Of a stretch of 64,000 nucleotides of DNA, positions 1-10,672 are shown piece after piece. Position 1 is the stretch's first letter. Each line of letters begins with the position of its first letter. Where the stretch lies: contig NZ_CP073015.1 in assembly GCF_018080005.1 (NCBI RefSeq), forward strand, positions 1,946,001 to 2,010,000. The letters are read 5' to 3'. The DNA comes from Flavobacterium sp. CS20. GTDB taxonomy: Bacteria > Bacteroidota > Bacteroidia > Flavobacteriales > Flavobacteriaceae. The translations under genes and the position numbers were made by a program. The notes beneath the pieces are model-generated. The model was given only the letters and a program-made list of their open reading frames with translations. It was not told the DNA's origin and did no database searches.

Positions 1-690
1 TTGACCTAAAGAGTCTGTAACAGTAAGCTGACCATCTAGATGTGTTCCAGGACCAAAACGAACTAAAGAATGTGTTCTGCCACTAGGTTCTATTACTGTC
101 TTTTGTAGGGGAGCTCCAAAATAATTTACAGGACCTTCAGGCTCTTGCAACCACTGAAAATTGCCTTGGTCATCATATTTAATGATAAACATAGACTTTC
201 TGGCCTCTTCCATACTCCCGTCTAGCATTGCAGGTGTTTTTATAGTATCATTTGAAAAATGTGGTGCTGGTGAACCAAAATTTCTCGTAATTCCTGAAAT
301 ATAAATATTATCATTGGCATCGACTACAATTGAATTAGCTCTATCAATAGATCTTCCGCCTATACTTTTAGACCATCTGAAGTTACCTTGACAATCTGTT
401 GAGAACATGTAGATATCTTGATAAGCACCATTCGAGCTATAGGTAGTTATCAACGTTCCATCATAATCGGTCTGCGAGGCTCCAACTTCGGCTAGAAAAT
501 AGTAGTTATCGTTTTGGTCTATGGCAAGGTCTAATATCCGTTCAACACCCGTACTAAATACTTCAGAGCCTTGTAAATTTACAGTACCTCCACCCCGCTT
601 CGCCCATTGCCAGTCTGGAGTTTGAGCATAGGAAACATTTATATGTAAAGCACATATAAAAATAATTAAAGTTATATTTATGATTTTCAT
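1..690 (-). CDS. Secreted beta-propeller-like protein, N-terminal part (truncated by window edge)
   Basis: This is the first 230 codons of a gene that continues beyond position 1; no stop is present in the window. The ATG at 688-690 is followed by a clear Sec signal peptide (MKIINITLIIFICALHINVS, cleavage likely after YAQ). The mature part has spaced repeats such as ILDLAIDQNDNYYFLAEVG and SIVVDANDNIYISGIT, which resemble SBBP-type beta-propeller blades (aspartate/asparagine turns followed by Y-hydrophobic strands). It lies 26 bp downstream of the large T9SS surface protein on the same strand and is probably co-transcribed with it. A C-terminal T9SS sorting domain would be expected beyond the edge, but this is inference. 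Confidence 0.75.
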   Translation of the reverse strand, partial: MKIINITLIIFICALHINVSYAQTPDWQWAKRGGGTVNLQGSEVFSTGVERILDLAIDQNDNYYFLAEVGASQTDYDGTLITTYSSNGAYQDIYMFSTDCQGNFRWSKSIGGRSIDRANSIVVDANDNIYISGITRNFGSPAPHFSNDTIKTPAMLDGSMEEARKSMFIIKYDDQGNFQWLQEPEGPVNYFGAPLQKTVIEPSGRTHSLVRFGPGTHLDGQLTVTDSLGQ

Positions 691-716
691 TATTTTAGGT
701 TTTGAATTAAACATTC

Positions 717-3700
717 TTATTCTTTGATTAGTATCAATTGATTTAAAATTTTACCACCATGTTTTAGAACTACAATGTATTGTCCTGAATTATAGACTGA
801 TAAGTCTAACAATACCTCATCTTTTAGGTTGTTGATTTTTCTTTGGTCTTTGAGGTAACCTAAAATAGTATAGATTTCTATTTCGGCGTTTTCTACTTTA
901 TCTATGTTTAATAATTCATAAAACAATGTTGTTATATGGGTTACAGGATTTGGTGAAGCTTTGAGTTTGGCATCTATTCTGGGTTGAGAATTATTATAAA
1001 TGATTTCAATTTCATGTATACAGAAAGCATCTCCTGCTTGTTGCCCCATAACTTGCACAAAATCAGAACCTCCAGTAAAGCCAGCATCTGGAATAAAAGT
1101 CAAGAGATTAGAGCTATTAAAACTAACCGATGAATTTGCCGGAATGGTTATTGGATTAGGGCTATAAACGCCATTATAGGAGGTAAGGCTTAAGGTTATT
1201 GCAAAGCTGTTATTGTTGTTAATAGACCCGATGATATCATAGGATATGAAATTGTTATTAGAATTAGCAATGGACTCTAGATTGTATTCAATATTACAGC
1301 TTGCTTCACAACCTCCATCTATATCTATGTCTAAATCTGCTGATGTCGAAACACATCCCAAATCATTTGTAAGGCTGAGATTTAAAAATCCATCAGAGGG
1401 AATTATCACATAATCTGAAACAACACCATTTTGACTGACACTGTTGTCGTTAAAATTCCATGAATAAGGATGAAATTCAGGAATAGGACCAATGATATAA
1501 GGAACTGGTTCAGACCTTATAGTTTCAGTACAAAAATCGATACAACCCTCAGGAAAAATCCATAAAAATTCATCAGGCGATTTGGGGACAAACACGTTGG
1601 CAGTGGTAGAGCGACCTGATTGGGGTTGATAGGTTACACTATAAGCGCCACCTGTATTTACGTTAATATATGTACCTTGCATACCGTTACTCCATGTATA
1701 TAAAGCGTTAGGTTGCGGGTTAGTAATCTTAAGCGTTACAGAATAGGCTTCACACTGGTTTAATTGGATATCAATTTGAGGTTCAATACTCGGTAAAACG
1801 TTAACAGCAATAGTCTCACTTGTCTGACAATTAGTGGTATTGTCTTTAGCTTCTATCAAATACTCAAAAACACCAGCAGTTTGCATGGTTTCAGTATAAG
1901 AAATGTCTGGTCCAGACGTCCAAGCTTGAACGATATTAGGTTGCCCATTTTGTACTATAGATATTTGATATTCAGCATTACTTGGTGAAACTGTTCCCGA
2001 AAACTCGAGTTCTTCACCTTCGCAAAGTAATGTATTCCCATCAATATTAAGGCTAGGATTTGGGAAATTGTTAACATACACGCCAGCCAATTCTTCATAT
2101 AAACAACCGTTGGCATCAGTTAACTTTAGGCTATAAAGTCCTTCGGTTGAAGCGTTAAAAGTCGAGTTGGTTGCACCGTTTATGTTTTGACCGCCTAAAA
2201 CCCATTGATATCCAGAAGGTGTTTCTCCTCCAAAGGGTGGTTCATAAAATAGGTTTACATTTTCACCTTGACATAATAAAGGATTATCAGGTTTTATTTC
2301 CCCTCCAAACTCCGCCTTCAGCACCTCAAGACTTTCAATGCTAAACGTCTTGCTACAACCATAGGGGTTGGTGGCAATGAGAGTTATCTGATTAGTAGGA
2401 TTTGCATCCATTTGAATGACAATATCTTGAAGTGTATTGGTGGCGCCTTGAAATTCCCATTGATAAGTGACATTAGGGTCGGGATTTGTGGGGCTTAGCA
2501 CCACTTGTTCTTCCGTGCAAAAAGGAGAACTATTAGAAATACTAAATGTAGCATCGGGCAAGCTTAAATCTACGTTTTCTACTTTTATATTGCAAGGCGG
2601 AAAACCTTGTTGTTCAATATATAAAGTAAATTCGTAATTGCCAGGTGGTAAAGTGGCTGTAGCTTGGTTAAAATCTTGATTGCTTGGGTCGATGACTATA
2701 GATTGCCCAGTATCAGTATTAGTTATGTCATAATTAGCCTCTAAATTATTAAAGCTAGGCAAAAATGTAGAGTCATTGTGTAGGATAACATCATACCCAT
2801 TACCATTACTATTACAGGTTATTTCAGTATTTAATATAGGATGATAGCCAACATCTACACTTGCAAGGCTATCTGTAAAACAATCATTATAATTAGCTTG
2901 TGCTTTAAATTTAAAACTTCCACTTGTATTAACATTAAATATATAGGTAACTTGACCAGGGCTAGACTGAGCGCTATCAAAAGTTGCATTGGCATCAGAA
3001 AAACTATCTGAAGTTTCTATAACCACAGAAACAGGATTATTAGAAAACGTTGCAGTGACTTCAACTTGATTGCAATTAATCCAATTTGCGTCAACACTAA
3101 TGGTTTCGTCTTCACATTCTAGTTTGTCTTCACAGTTCTTAAAAATTTCATAAACACTTGTTGTGGTTATACATCCATTAGTTCCAGTAACTTGAACAGT
3201 ATAGGTTCCAAAGCCGTTATTATTATTGCTTAAGTCTATGGTATTAGAGGTTTCGCCCTGTATAATAGTACCATTAAATAGCCACTGAAAAGACTGATTG
3301 CCATTGGGGTCTTGAACATTGACTTGTAACACAGCATCTATATCTTCTGCTTGGCAAAACGTATTACCTCCAGAAAATAATGATATATCAGCTTCAGGAG
3401 CAGGTTTTACTGTTATTGTACCGCTTGCAGTAGCATCATTACAAATATCACTCTGAATAGAAATATTGTAACCAATGGCTATATCGCTATCAACATTGTT
3501 TAAAACAATATCTTGAATGGTATATGAAGTTGTAGAATTTATTGTTGTGTTATTAAAATTATTAAAGTTATTTTCAAAGTTGATATTGACATCTTGAGGA
3601 CTTAAACCCGGTAATTCTATGTCGCTTGTAATGTCTACGTCAAATGGTGTTCCTGCACAAATTTCTGCAGGCATATTTACCGTAAGTGTAGGCGATTCAA

Positions 3701-5749
3701 TCAGCGAAAAATCAAACCTATCAATTTCCTGCATTTGACCGCAGACCTTAGCATTTACTATAATTTGTCCTGTGTTAATATAGTTACCACTACTATCTGT
3801 AAAAGGTTCATTAAATAATATGATAGGATTATTGGTTCCAATTCCATCAGACACTGTTGCTAATTGTGGTGGATCGAATGTCCAAACATAAGTATCAGAA
3901 TCTTGATAGTCCAGCGAAAATTCTGCCAAACTACTGGCACAATAACTTTCAGGTCCAGCAGATGGTGGGGTAGAATTATCTACGATTTGTTCGTCAACTT
4001 GAAAAAGATTAATATCTTTAGTCAAAATACTTGACAAGCAATTTTCTGCATTTGGGTCAAACAATTGGGCTGAAACTTGATAGTTTGTAAATCCCTCGTC
4101 AAAAATTACAGAGACTTCATCTCCTTGATGAGGCCCAATGATTTGACCATTGCTTACAGACCAAATAATATTTCCTTCATTGATAACATTAGATAAACTA
4201 TAACTTAACAATTGGTTAGGACATACGTAATCCTCACCTAAAATTTCAGTATTGCTAGGGAAACTTGGATTGTCAACAATTTCAATAGAAGAAGATGTTT
4301 CACAAAAGCCATCAGCATTTACTGTTATTGTATGTAATCCTGTCTGAGTAAAAGCATAATCAAAACTATTCCCTATTCCAGTGGCAACAGTATTGTTTAA
4401 GTGTTTAATTGACCATTGTGCATTAGTTGCATTAGTATTTACAAGCTGAAAATTAACTACGTTTTCTATACAACTTACAACTGGATGCTGGTCTATTTCT
4501 AAGTTTTCTAAAACTTTTATATCAATTTCAGCCGTGCCGCCACAGCTAATTAAGGTGTTGGTGTAGTTGGCTTTAAGCGTGTAGATACCTGAATCAAGTC
4601 CATCGGTATCAACGGCTATTTCGTTTCTTTGGTCAACAAGAATTGTGCTGTTGGGGTATGCTGTACCAAATTCATCGATTAGTGTCCATTGGAAATCTGT
4701 AGTTGGCTATTGGGGTAGCGAAAAAACGCTTTGTTCACCTTCGCATAATTCGGTATTCCCACCTTGAATTGTGCCTTGTTCTAATACCACAGGAATTCTA
4801 GCGACAAGCACAGCATTGCATTCTACTTCACAATGGCTTTGATCAAAATAAACAGTGCCGAAACCCGACGCATCAACTTCATTCCAAATTACACTTACCC
4901 AATTGCTATCTTGTTCAATTATATTGCCGCCATCAATACTCCAACTGAACCGACTGCAGTTAACTTCTTCCAATTGTGATTCTGGGTTAATTTCAATAAA
5001 ATAGGTTTCTATAGCTCCTTCACATGTTACTGTTGGGCACTCTATTTGATAAGCTGGTGAGGCGATATTAATGGTTTGGGTATATTGATTTGTACAATTA
5101 CATTCGTCTCTAACCGTTAGTGTAACCTCATATTCTCCAGCTTCGTTATAGCTGTAAACAGGATTTTCTTCATTTGAAAAATCGCCGTTTCCAAAATCCC
5201 AGATATGAGAGACTATATTAGACCCATCCGTAGTTGTAGAAAGACTGTTAAAATACAAGTCGGTATCTTCACAAAAAAAATCATTATCTAGACCAGCAAC
5301 TTCAAACAAAGCTTCTGGTTTTGGTTTTGTTTCAACACATAAAGTAGCTTGTATGACTTCGCCATCTGCCATGATTATTTCTACACTAACTTCAGCATCT
5401 TCACCTGCAACTGGCCATTCGACTTGTAATGAATTTTGATTGCTAAATAAGATGTCGCCACCCTGCACATCCCAATTTATTTGATCAACAAACTGTTCTT
5501 CTTCATCATAAAATAAGGTATATCTTACCACACTGCCTTCGCATACTTTTAAACATTTGCCTTCTTCTATATTTTCTAAAGGTGTCCGCTTTTCTACATC
5601 ATCATACTCCAGGCAGGCTACCTGAGAATCCCAAGTTAATACAAATCCATTTTGAGCAGATAAATTGGAAGAAAACATCAATAAAAAGCTTAGTAATAAA
5701 ATCCACTTAGCCGTGTGTGTGTGTGTGTGTGTGTGGTAGAATTTTTCAT
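717..5749 (-). pseudogene. Large T9SS-secreted PKD/Ig-like surface protein, out of frame at the signal peptide and interrupted by an in-frame amber codon
   Basis: Two open stretches (717-4706 and 4710-5681, minus) lie in the same frame and are separated by a single TAG at 4707-4709, so they are one gene of about 1,650 codons. The N-terminal half has a PKD domain (HIWDFGNGDFSNEENP, roughly residues 160-200) and then many Ig/PKD-like repeats with paired cysteines and the recurring pattern LCEGE. The end has a type A T9SS sorting domain (ASPNPV motif, then LDLSVYNSGQYIVVL and a basic end). The best start is the ATG at 5747-5749, which would encode MKNSTTHTHTHT, a hydrophobic core and a SAQ cleavage site, but an (AC)11 tract puts this ATG out of frame with the rest. 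The only in-frame starts are inside the signal peptide (5676-5681). An IS66 element lies 130 bp upstream. Likely role is adhesion or surface matrix; no enzyme domain is visible. Confidence 0.8.
5713..5734. repeat. (GT)11 / (AC)11 microsatellite in the signal-peptide coding region
   Basis: Eleven perfect GT dinucleotides on the plus strand (AC on the coding strand) encode the Thr-His run that starts the large surface protein. Counting codons from the ATG at 5749, eleven copies lead to a TAA after about 18 codons. Nine or twelve copies would join the ATG to the signal peptide and the rest of the protein in frame. This is the layout expected of a contingency locus. Confidence 0.9.
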
Positions 5750-5870
5750 AACAAATGGTTTTTTAAAAAATTAAAATGATGGATAAACTTAATAAAATTT
5801 TATGAAAAAATATTTGGAGGTTGGTATTTTAACAGTTTTTACTTTCAACATAAATGAATAACTTTTATTA

Positions 5871-5878
5871 AATTATAC
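5871..5878. repeat. Left copy of the 8-bp IS66 target-site duplication
   Basis: AATTATAC directly abuts the left inverted repeat and is repeated exactly at 7480-7487 next to the right one. Confidence 0.9.
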
Positions 5879-7479
5879 GTAACTAATCAGTCCGCAAATT
5901 AGCAATAATATTTAGTGTAGATAAAACTGATTGCTGATTTTTTAAACAAGAATCTGTTACAGATCTAAGTATGGCAAAGTTATCACAGCCCTGTTCTGAT
6001 CTAAATTGTCCAGAGATTTTCTGTTTTACTTTTATATTTCTTATTGCTCTTTCAGAGGCGTTGTTATCTGGAGGTACATCCAGATGATAGAGGAATGTAA
6101 AGATATAGTTCCTGTATTTTATAAGTCTTTTTTTAAAAGTTATTAATTCTTTATGTTCTTTTGGCGGATCATGATTTAAGATGATATCCATTCTTTTTTC
6201 TATACTTTTCTTTATTGGACAATCCTTGTTAAAGGCTATATCTTTTATATTTTTCTTAAAGTTGATGGCTTTTAAAAATAAGTTTTTGCAAGCTCTACTC
6301 CATTTATGATCGTGCTTTTTCAGTTAGATAGTTTAAATCCCGAAGTAAATGTGCCATGCAAATTTGGTGTGATTGAGCGTTGGTATTGAAATGACTCTTC
6401 CAACAATCGTGCACTAACACAGCATTTTCAAAACCATTTTCAAAGGTTTGTTCTATACTTTTTTGTCCTCTATTATCAGTTATGGTAATAAAGGTTGCTT
6501 TTTCATTTTGCCATGTCCACGCCCAGTTTTTGTCTCCTGATACTTTTACTCTGTTTCATCGCTACCGATAGGTGATTTTGAGTTTGCTATTTCTTGTTTT
6601 ATCAGATTATATGCAGGTTCAGCTTTAGTGACAAGTTTGTTTAATAAATAGTGTATTCCTCCTTCACTTATAGGAATATTAAAAACCGTATTGAACATTT
6701 CTTGCATTCTCTTAAAAGGCAAGTATTGTCTGGTATGAAAATATCCTATTAAACTTTCAATATTATTCCCATAGCTTACGGGTGCATTTGCTTGTGATGG
6801 ATAGTCGCTTTTTGTTTCACAACCGCAAGGACAAACTTTTTATAAACCTTGTGGTTCTGTGACTTTTATTTTTATTTCAGGGATGTCAAATACCTGTCGA
6901 CTTCCTGCATATTGATGTGGAAGTGATGAAAGGTCGTTTCCACAACAGTTACAATAATCTGGTATGTGTTCTTCTGTAACATCAGGTATCTCAACCATCT
7001 TCAAAGTATTGCCTTTTCTTCTGTTTGCCCACCTGGCTTACGCCCTGTCTTTATTCTTAGGCTTTTCCTCTTTGGTCTATTTTCATCCTTTGAGGGTGGT
7101 ATGGAGCTATTATTACTGTTTTTTGGAGTTTCATATTTGGTAAGTCGTGCTTTAAGTTGACTATTTTCTAATTCTAAAGCAATTAGCTTTTTAGAAAGTT
7201 CTTCTACCTTCTGCAAGAGTGATTCTATAAGCTTATCCTTTTCCAACTTTTTTTCTTACAAATGTAGGGTGGTATGTTTGTAACAAACAAATTATTAACC
7301 AATTAGTTATCAATCCAAAAAGTTAAAAATGTTGATAAAGGTCTGATTTTTAAAATCAAGCTCTAATGAGTGGCTTATTTGAAATTTTTTTTAAAAAATT
7401 GAAATAAGCACAAAGAAAATATATGCTCAGTTTGTATTATCCAAAATTTATAGTCTTATTTTTGACACTGATTAGTTAC
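5879..7479. mobile_element. Decayed IS66-family insertion sequence with 13-bp terminal inverted repeats
   Basis: The left end (5879-5891) reads GTAACTAATCAGT and the right end (7467-7479) is its exact reverse complement. Directly outside both ends is the same octamer AATTATAC (5871-5878 and 7480-7487), the 8-bp target duplication typical of IS66. The only gene inside is a broken transposase. The perfect duplication shows that this was a real single insertion, and the transposase has decayed since then or was mobilised in trans. It sits between aspS and the large surface protein, in the place where the surface gene's promoter would be expected. Confidence 0.92.
5883..7246 (-). pseudogene. IS66-family transposase (TnpC-like), multiply frameshifted
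   Basis: Read on the minus strand, the pieces follow the order of an IS66 DDE transposase. An N-terminal coiled-coil/leucine zipper and GRKPGGQ region lies at 7001-7246. A zinc-finger-like CNCCG and an HTH/central region lie at about 6560-6990. The central DDE core (VLVHDCWKSHF, HQICMAHLLRDLNYL) lies at about 6320-6550. The C-terminal domain with PPDNNASERAIRN lies at 5883-6191. Joining these needs frameshifts near 7015, 6553 and 6320 and passing a TAA near 6841. The intact protein would have about 450-500 residues. The stop codon lies inside the left inverted repeat. The gene cannot make an active enzyme as written. Confidence 0.9.
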
Positions 7480-7487
7480 AATTATAC
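7480..7487. repeat. Right copy of the 8-bp IS66 target-site duplication
   Basis: AATTATAC directly abuts the right inverted repeat, identical to 5871-5878. Confidence 0.9.
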
Positions 7488-7585
7488 ATTTAAAGTTTGA
7501 AAAATCTGTATTATTTATTCAATTGTTATCTTAAGAATATCTTGCTTTTCATCTATTATTTAGAGTTTAATTCTCTCATCTTCCT

Positions 7586-7593
7586 TATTTTTG
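7586..7593 (+). promoter_or_regulatory. Probable -7 promoter element for aspS
   Basis: TATTTTTG matches the Bacteroidota TAnnTTTG element 26 bp before the aspS ATG. A -33 TTG at the ideal distance is not clear. Confidence 0.5.
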
Positions 7594-7618
7594 CAAAAGT
7601 TTTAAAAAATCAATCCAA

Positions 7619-9376
7619 ATGTATAGAACGCATAACAACGGCGAATTAAATATCAATCACCTTAACCAAAAGGTCAAACTTTCGGGTTGGGTTCAGAAAA
7701 TTAGAGACAAAGGTTTTATCGTTTGGGTAGATTTGAGAGACCGCTACGGCATCACGCAATTGGTTTTTGATACTGAAAGAACGCCAAAATCTATTCTTGA
7801 TAAAGCCACTGAATTGTCGCGTGAATGTGTGATTCAAATTGAAGGTCAAGTTATTGAACGCGAATCGAAAAATAAAGACATTTCAACCGGTGAAATCGAG
7901 ATTTTAGTTCAAGATTTAGTGGTTTTAAATACGTCTAAATTACCACCATTTACCATAGAAGACAAAACCGATGGCGGTGAAGAGTTGCGTATGAAATATC
8001 GCTATCTCGACATCAGACGAAATCCCGTCAAACAAAAATTGATTTTTAGAAGTCAAGTCAGTATGGCGGTAAGAAATTATTTAGCACAACAAGACTTTAT
8101 AGAAGTGGAAACTCCGTATTTAATTAAATCTACTCCTGAAGGCGCGAGAGATTTTGTGGTGCCAAGTCGAATGAACCAAGGACAGTTTTACGCCCTTCCG
8201 CAATCGCCCCAAACTTTTAAACAATTGCTGATGGTTGGTGGTTTAGAAAAGTATTTTCAAATCGTAAAGTGCTTTCGCGATGAAGATTTAAGAGCAGATA
8301 GACAGCCTGAATTTACACAAATAGACTGCGAAATGTCTTTTGTTACACAAGAAGATATTCTCAATACATTTGAAGGTTTGACCAAACATCTCATCAAAAC
8401 TACACATGGCATTACAGTTGAAAACTTCCCACGGCTAACTTATGATGAAGCTATGTCAACCTATGGTAATGACAAGCCAGACATCAGATTTGGAATGAAA
8501 TTTGGTGAACTCAACGCGATAGCTCAACACAAAGATTTTAAAATTTTTAACGAAGCAGAATTGGTTGTTGGCATAGCTATTCCCGGTGGGGCAAGCTATT
8601 CCAGAAAAGAGATTGACAAACTCATCGATTGGGTCAAACGCCCTCAAGTTGGGGCAAAGGGAATGGTTTATGTCAAATGTAATGAAGACGGTAGTTTTAA
8701 ATCATCAGTTGATAAATTTTATGATAATGACGATTTTAAACAATGGGCTGAAAAAACCAATGCTCAACCTGGAGATTTGATAGCGGTTTTATCTGGAGAT
8801 ATCAACCCAACACGCACTCAACTCAGTGCTTTACGCATGGAAATGGGTAATCGATTAGGCCTGAGAAAACCTGATGAATTTGCTCCGCTTTGGGTTGTTG
8901 ATTTTCCGCTATTAGAATGGGATGAAGATACTCAAGCTTATCACGCGATGCACCATCCCTTTACTTCGCCTAAAGCAGAAGATGTAGAATTACTGGAAAC
9001 ATCTCCAGGCGAAGTTCGTGCCAATGCTTATGATTTGGTCTTAAATGGTAATGAAATTGGTGGTGGCTCTATAAGAATTCACGATAAAAACTTGCAAAGC
9101 AAAATGTTTAACGTGCTTGGTTTTACCAAAGAAGAAGCTCAAAAACAATTTGGGTTTTTAATGGATGCTTTTGAATACGGTGCACCTCCACACGGTGGCA
9201 TTGCTTTTGGCCTTGACCGTTTAGTCGCTATTCTTGGCGGACAGGAAAGTATTAGAGATTTTATTGCTTTCCCAAAAAACAATATGGGCTGAGATGTGAT
9301 GATTGATGCCCCAGCAACCTTGGATCAAGAACAATTGAAAGAATTAGGCATAGAATTGAATAAGAGTAAAAAATAA
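7619..9376 (+). CDS. aspS: Aspartyl-tRNA synthetase with an in-frame UGA near the C-terminus
   Basis: This enzyme charges tRNA-Asp with aspartate. An N-terminal OB-fold anticodon-binding domain (residues 1-110) is followed by the class II catalytic core with motif 2 ([17 protein letters not shown], about residue 219), the bacterial insertion domain, and motif 3 ([14 protein letters not shown], about residue 527). The reading frame meets TGA at 9290-9292 after FPKNNMG. The same frame then continues with [20 protein letters not shown] and ends at a TAA at 9374-9376, which is the normal C-terminus of this family. The TGA sits where an arginine codon (CGA) is expected, so a single C-to-T change or a base-call error explains it. 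Translation to the TGA gives 557 residues; the full length would be 585. Catalytic motifs are upstream of the stop, so the short form might still function. Confidence 0.9.
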
Positions 9377-9503
9377 TTGACTTGATAAATCAAAGTGGTT
9401 ATGGCTGATTTGTATAGTTGATTTATTTGAAACATTAAGACTTAATAAAAACAAAGACGACCATAATAATGATTTAAATAAATACGGCTAAAAATTAAAA
9501 TGA

Positions 9504-10031
9504 TTACAGCTTTTTGAAAAAACTGCTCTTTAAAGTGTCAGCAATTTCTTTTACACTCATTTTTGAAACATCTAAAGTTTGCTTGGCTTGTCTATAAAAA
9601 TACTCTCTTTCAAACAAATGCTTTCTAATAAAATCTTTAAGTTGATTTACATCATCAATCTGAGCAATTAAAGGTCTTTGCTGTCTTTGTTCAAAAAGTC
9701 TATAGGTTAAAGTCAGGAGGTCAACTTTCAGATAAATGCTAGTTATTTCTTTTTTTGCATTAATCATCTCCATATTATCTGCATAACAAGGTGTTCCTCC
9801 GCCAAGAGACACAACATCAAATTGATTTTGCTTTAAAATAGATTTCAGATATTGATGTTCAATTTTCCTAAAATAAATTTCGCCTTTTATATCAAAAATT
9901 CTTTTAATACTTAAACGCTCTTTTTTTTCGATATAAGCATCTAAGTCACAATATTCTAACTTATATTTCTCACTCAAATAACGACCAACTGAAGATTTGC
10001 CACAACCCATATAACCTAATAAAACAATCAT
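9504..10031 (-). CDS. aroK: Shikimate kinase
   Basis: The product phosphorylates shikimate to shikimate 3-phosphate in the chorismate pathway, using ATP. The 175-residue length is normal. A Walker A loop (GYMGCGKSS) is at residues 6-14, the DLD substrate region at 29-31, a shikimate-binding arginine in YFRKIE near 55, and the GGGTP loop at 77-81. An RPL lid motif (QQRPLIAQ) follows near 120. The gene faces aspS convergently, with 127 bp between them and no clear terminator hairpin. It begins at an ATG about 130 bp before the divergent tRNA-Lys. Confidence 0.95.
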   Translation of the reverse strand: MIVLLGYMGCGKSSVGRYLSEKYKLEYCDLDAYIEKKERLSIKRIFDIKGEIYFRKIEHQYLKSILKQNQFDVVSLGGGTPCYADNMEMINAKKEITSIYLKVDLLTLTYRLFEQRQQRPLIAQIDDVNQLKDFIRKHLFEREYFYRQAKQTLDVSKMSVKEIADTLKSSFFKKL

Positions 10032-10088
10032 TCTTTTCTATTTAGAATGACAAAATTAAAATTCCTTTAAAATAAAGAACCCTTAAAC

Positions 10089-10118
10089 TTGATAAATAAA
10101 TTATAGATAGTATATTTG
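10089..10118 (+). promoter_or_regulatory. Promoter for the first tRNA-Lys
   Basis: TTG at 10089-10091 and TATATTTG at 10111-10118 are separated by exactly 19 bp, matching the Bacteroidota housekeeping promoter (TTG-N19-TAnnTTTG). Transcription would begin about 35 bp before the tRNA. Confidence 0.75.
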
Positions 10119-10160
10119 CACCCTGAAAATTTTAAGGCTGTTATAAGTTTTTAAATTAAA

Positions 10161-10233
10161 GATCTGGTAGCTCAGTTGGTAGAGCATCTCCCTTTTAAGG
10201 AGAGGGTCATGGGTTCGAGCCCCATCCAGATCA
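10161..10233 (+). tRNA. tRNA-Lys (TTT), copy 1
   Basis: A full cloverleaf is visible: acceptor GATCTGG pairs with CCAGATC, D loop GCTCAGTTGGTAGAG, anticodon stem TCTCC/GGAGA around loop CTTTTAA (anticodon TTT), and T loop GGGTTCGAGCCCC. The discriminator base is A and CCA is not encoded. Its 3' end is the start of a 65-bp tandem array. Confidence 0.97.
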
Positions 10234-10470
10234 CATAGTGAGCTGGATGTGGTGAGAAGTTTATGCTGAGCTTGTCGAAGTAAGCCCCATCCAGATCACA
10301 TAGTGAGCTGGATGGTGTGAGAAGTTTATGCTGAGCTTGTCGAAGTAAGCCCCATCCAGATCACATAGTGAGCTGGATGGTGTGAGAAGTTTATGCTGAG
10401 CTTGTCGAAGTAAGCCCCATCCAGATCACATAGTGAGCTGGATTTAGTGAGAAGTTTATGCTGAGCAGTG
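10218..10470 (+). repeat. Tandem 65-bp array, four units, built on the 3' end of tRNA-Lys copy 1
   Basis: AGCCCCATCCAGATCA, the 3' end of the tRNA, recurs at 10218, 10283, 10348 and 10413, exactly 65 bp apart. Each copy is followed by CATAGTGAGCTGGAT and by GCTGAGCTTGTCGAAG, a separate repeat element. The last unit diverges after GCTGAGC. The extra copies lack the rest of the tRNA and cannot be functional tRNAs. The stretch from 10471 to the second tRNA-Lys is AT-rich with nothing else recognisable. Confidence 0.93.
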
Positions 10471-10599
10471 CTGAAATATTTAAGTTGGATTTATCAAATG
10501 TTAAGATTGTTTTGAAAGGAGTTAAAGAGTTTTAAATTCAACTAATACTAATTAATTAGTTAACGTTCTCTGTTGTTATTATAAAATTTTATTTATTCA

Positions 10600-10672
10600 G
10601 ATCTGGTAGCTCAGTTGGTAGAGCATCTCCCTTTTAAGGAGAGGGTCATGGGTTCGAGCCCCATCCAGATCA
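10600..10672 (+). tRNA. tRNA-Lys (TTT), copy 2
   Basis: The sequence is identical to the tRNA-Lys at 10161-10233, with the same TTT anticodon and no encoded CCA. It has its own 65-bp array downstream, so the tRNA and array appear to have been duplicated together or converted to match. Confidence 0.97.

Noticed and set aside
6966..7160. Plus-strand 64-residue frame inside the IS66 element
   Set aside because: It is the antisense shadow of the transposase N-terminal coding region.
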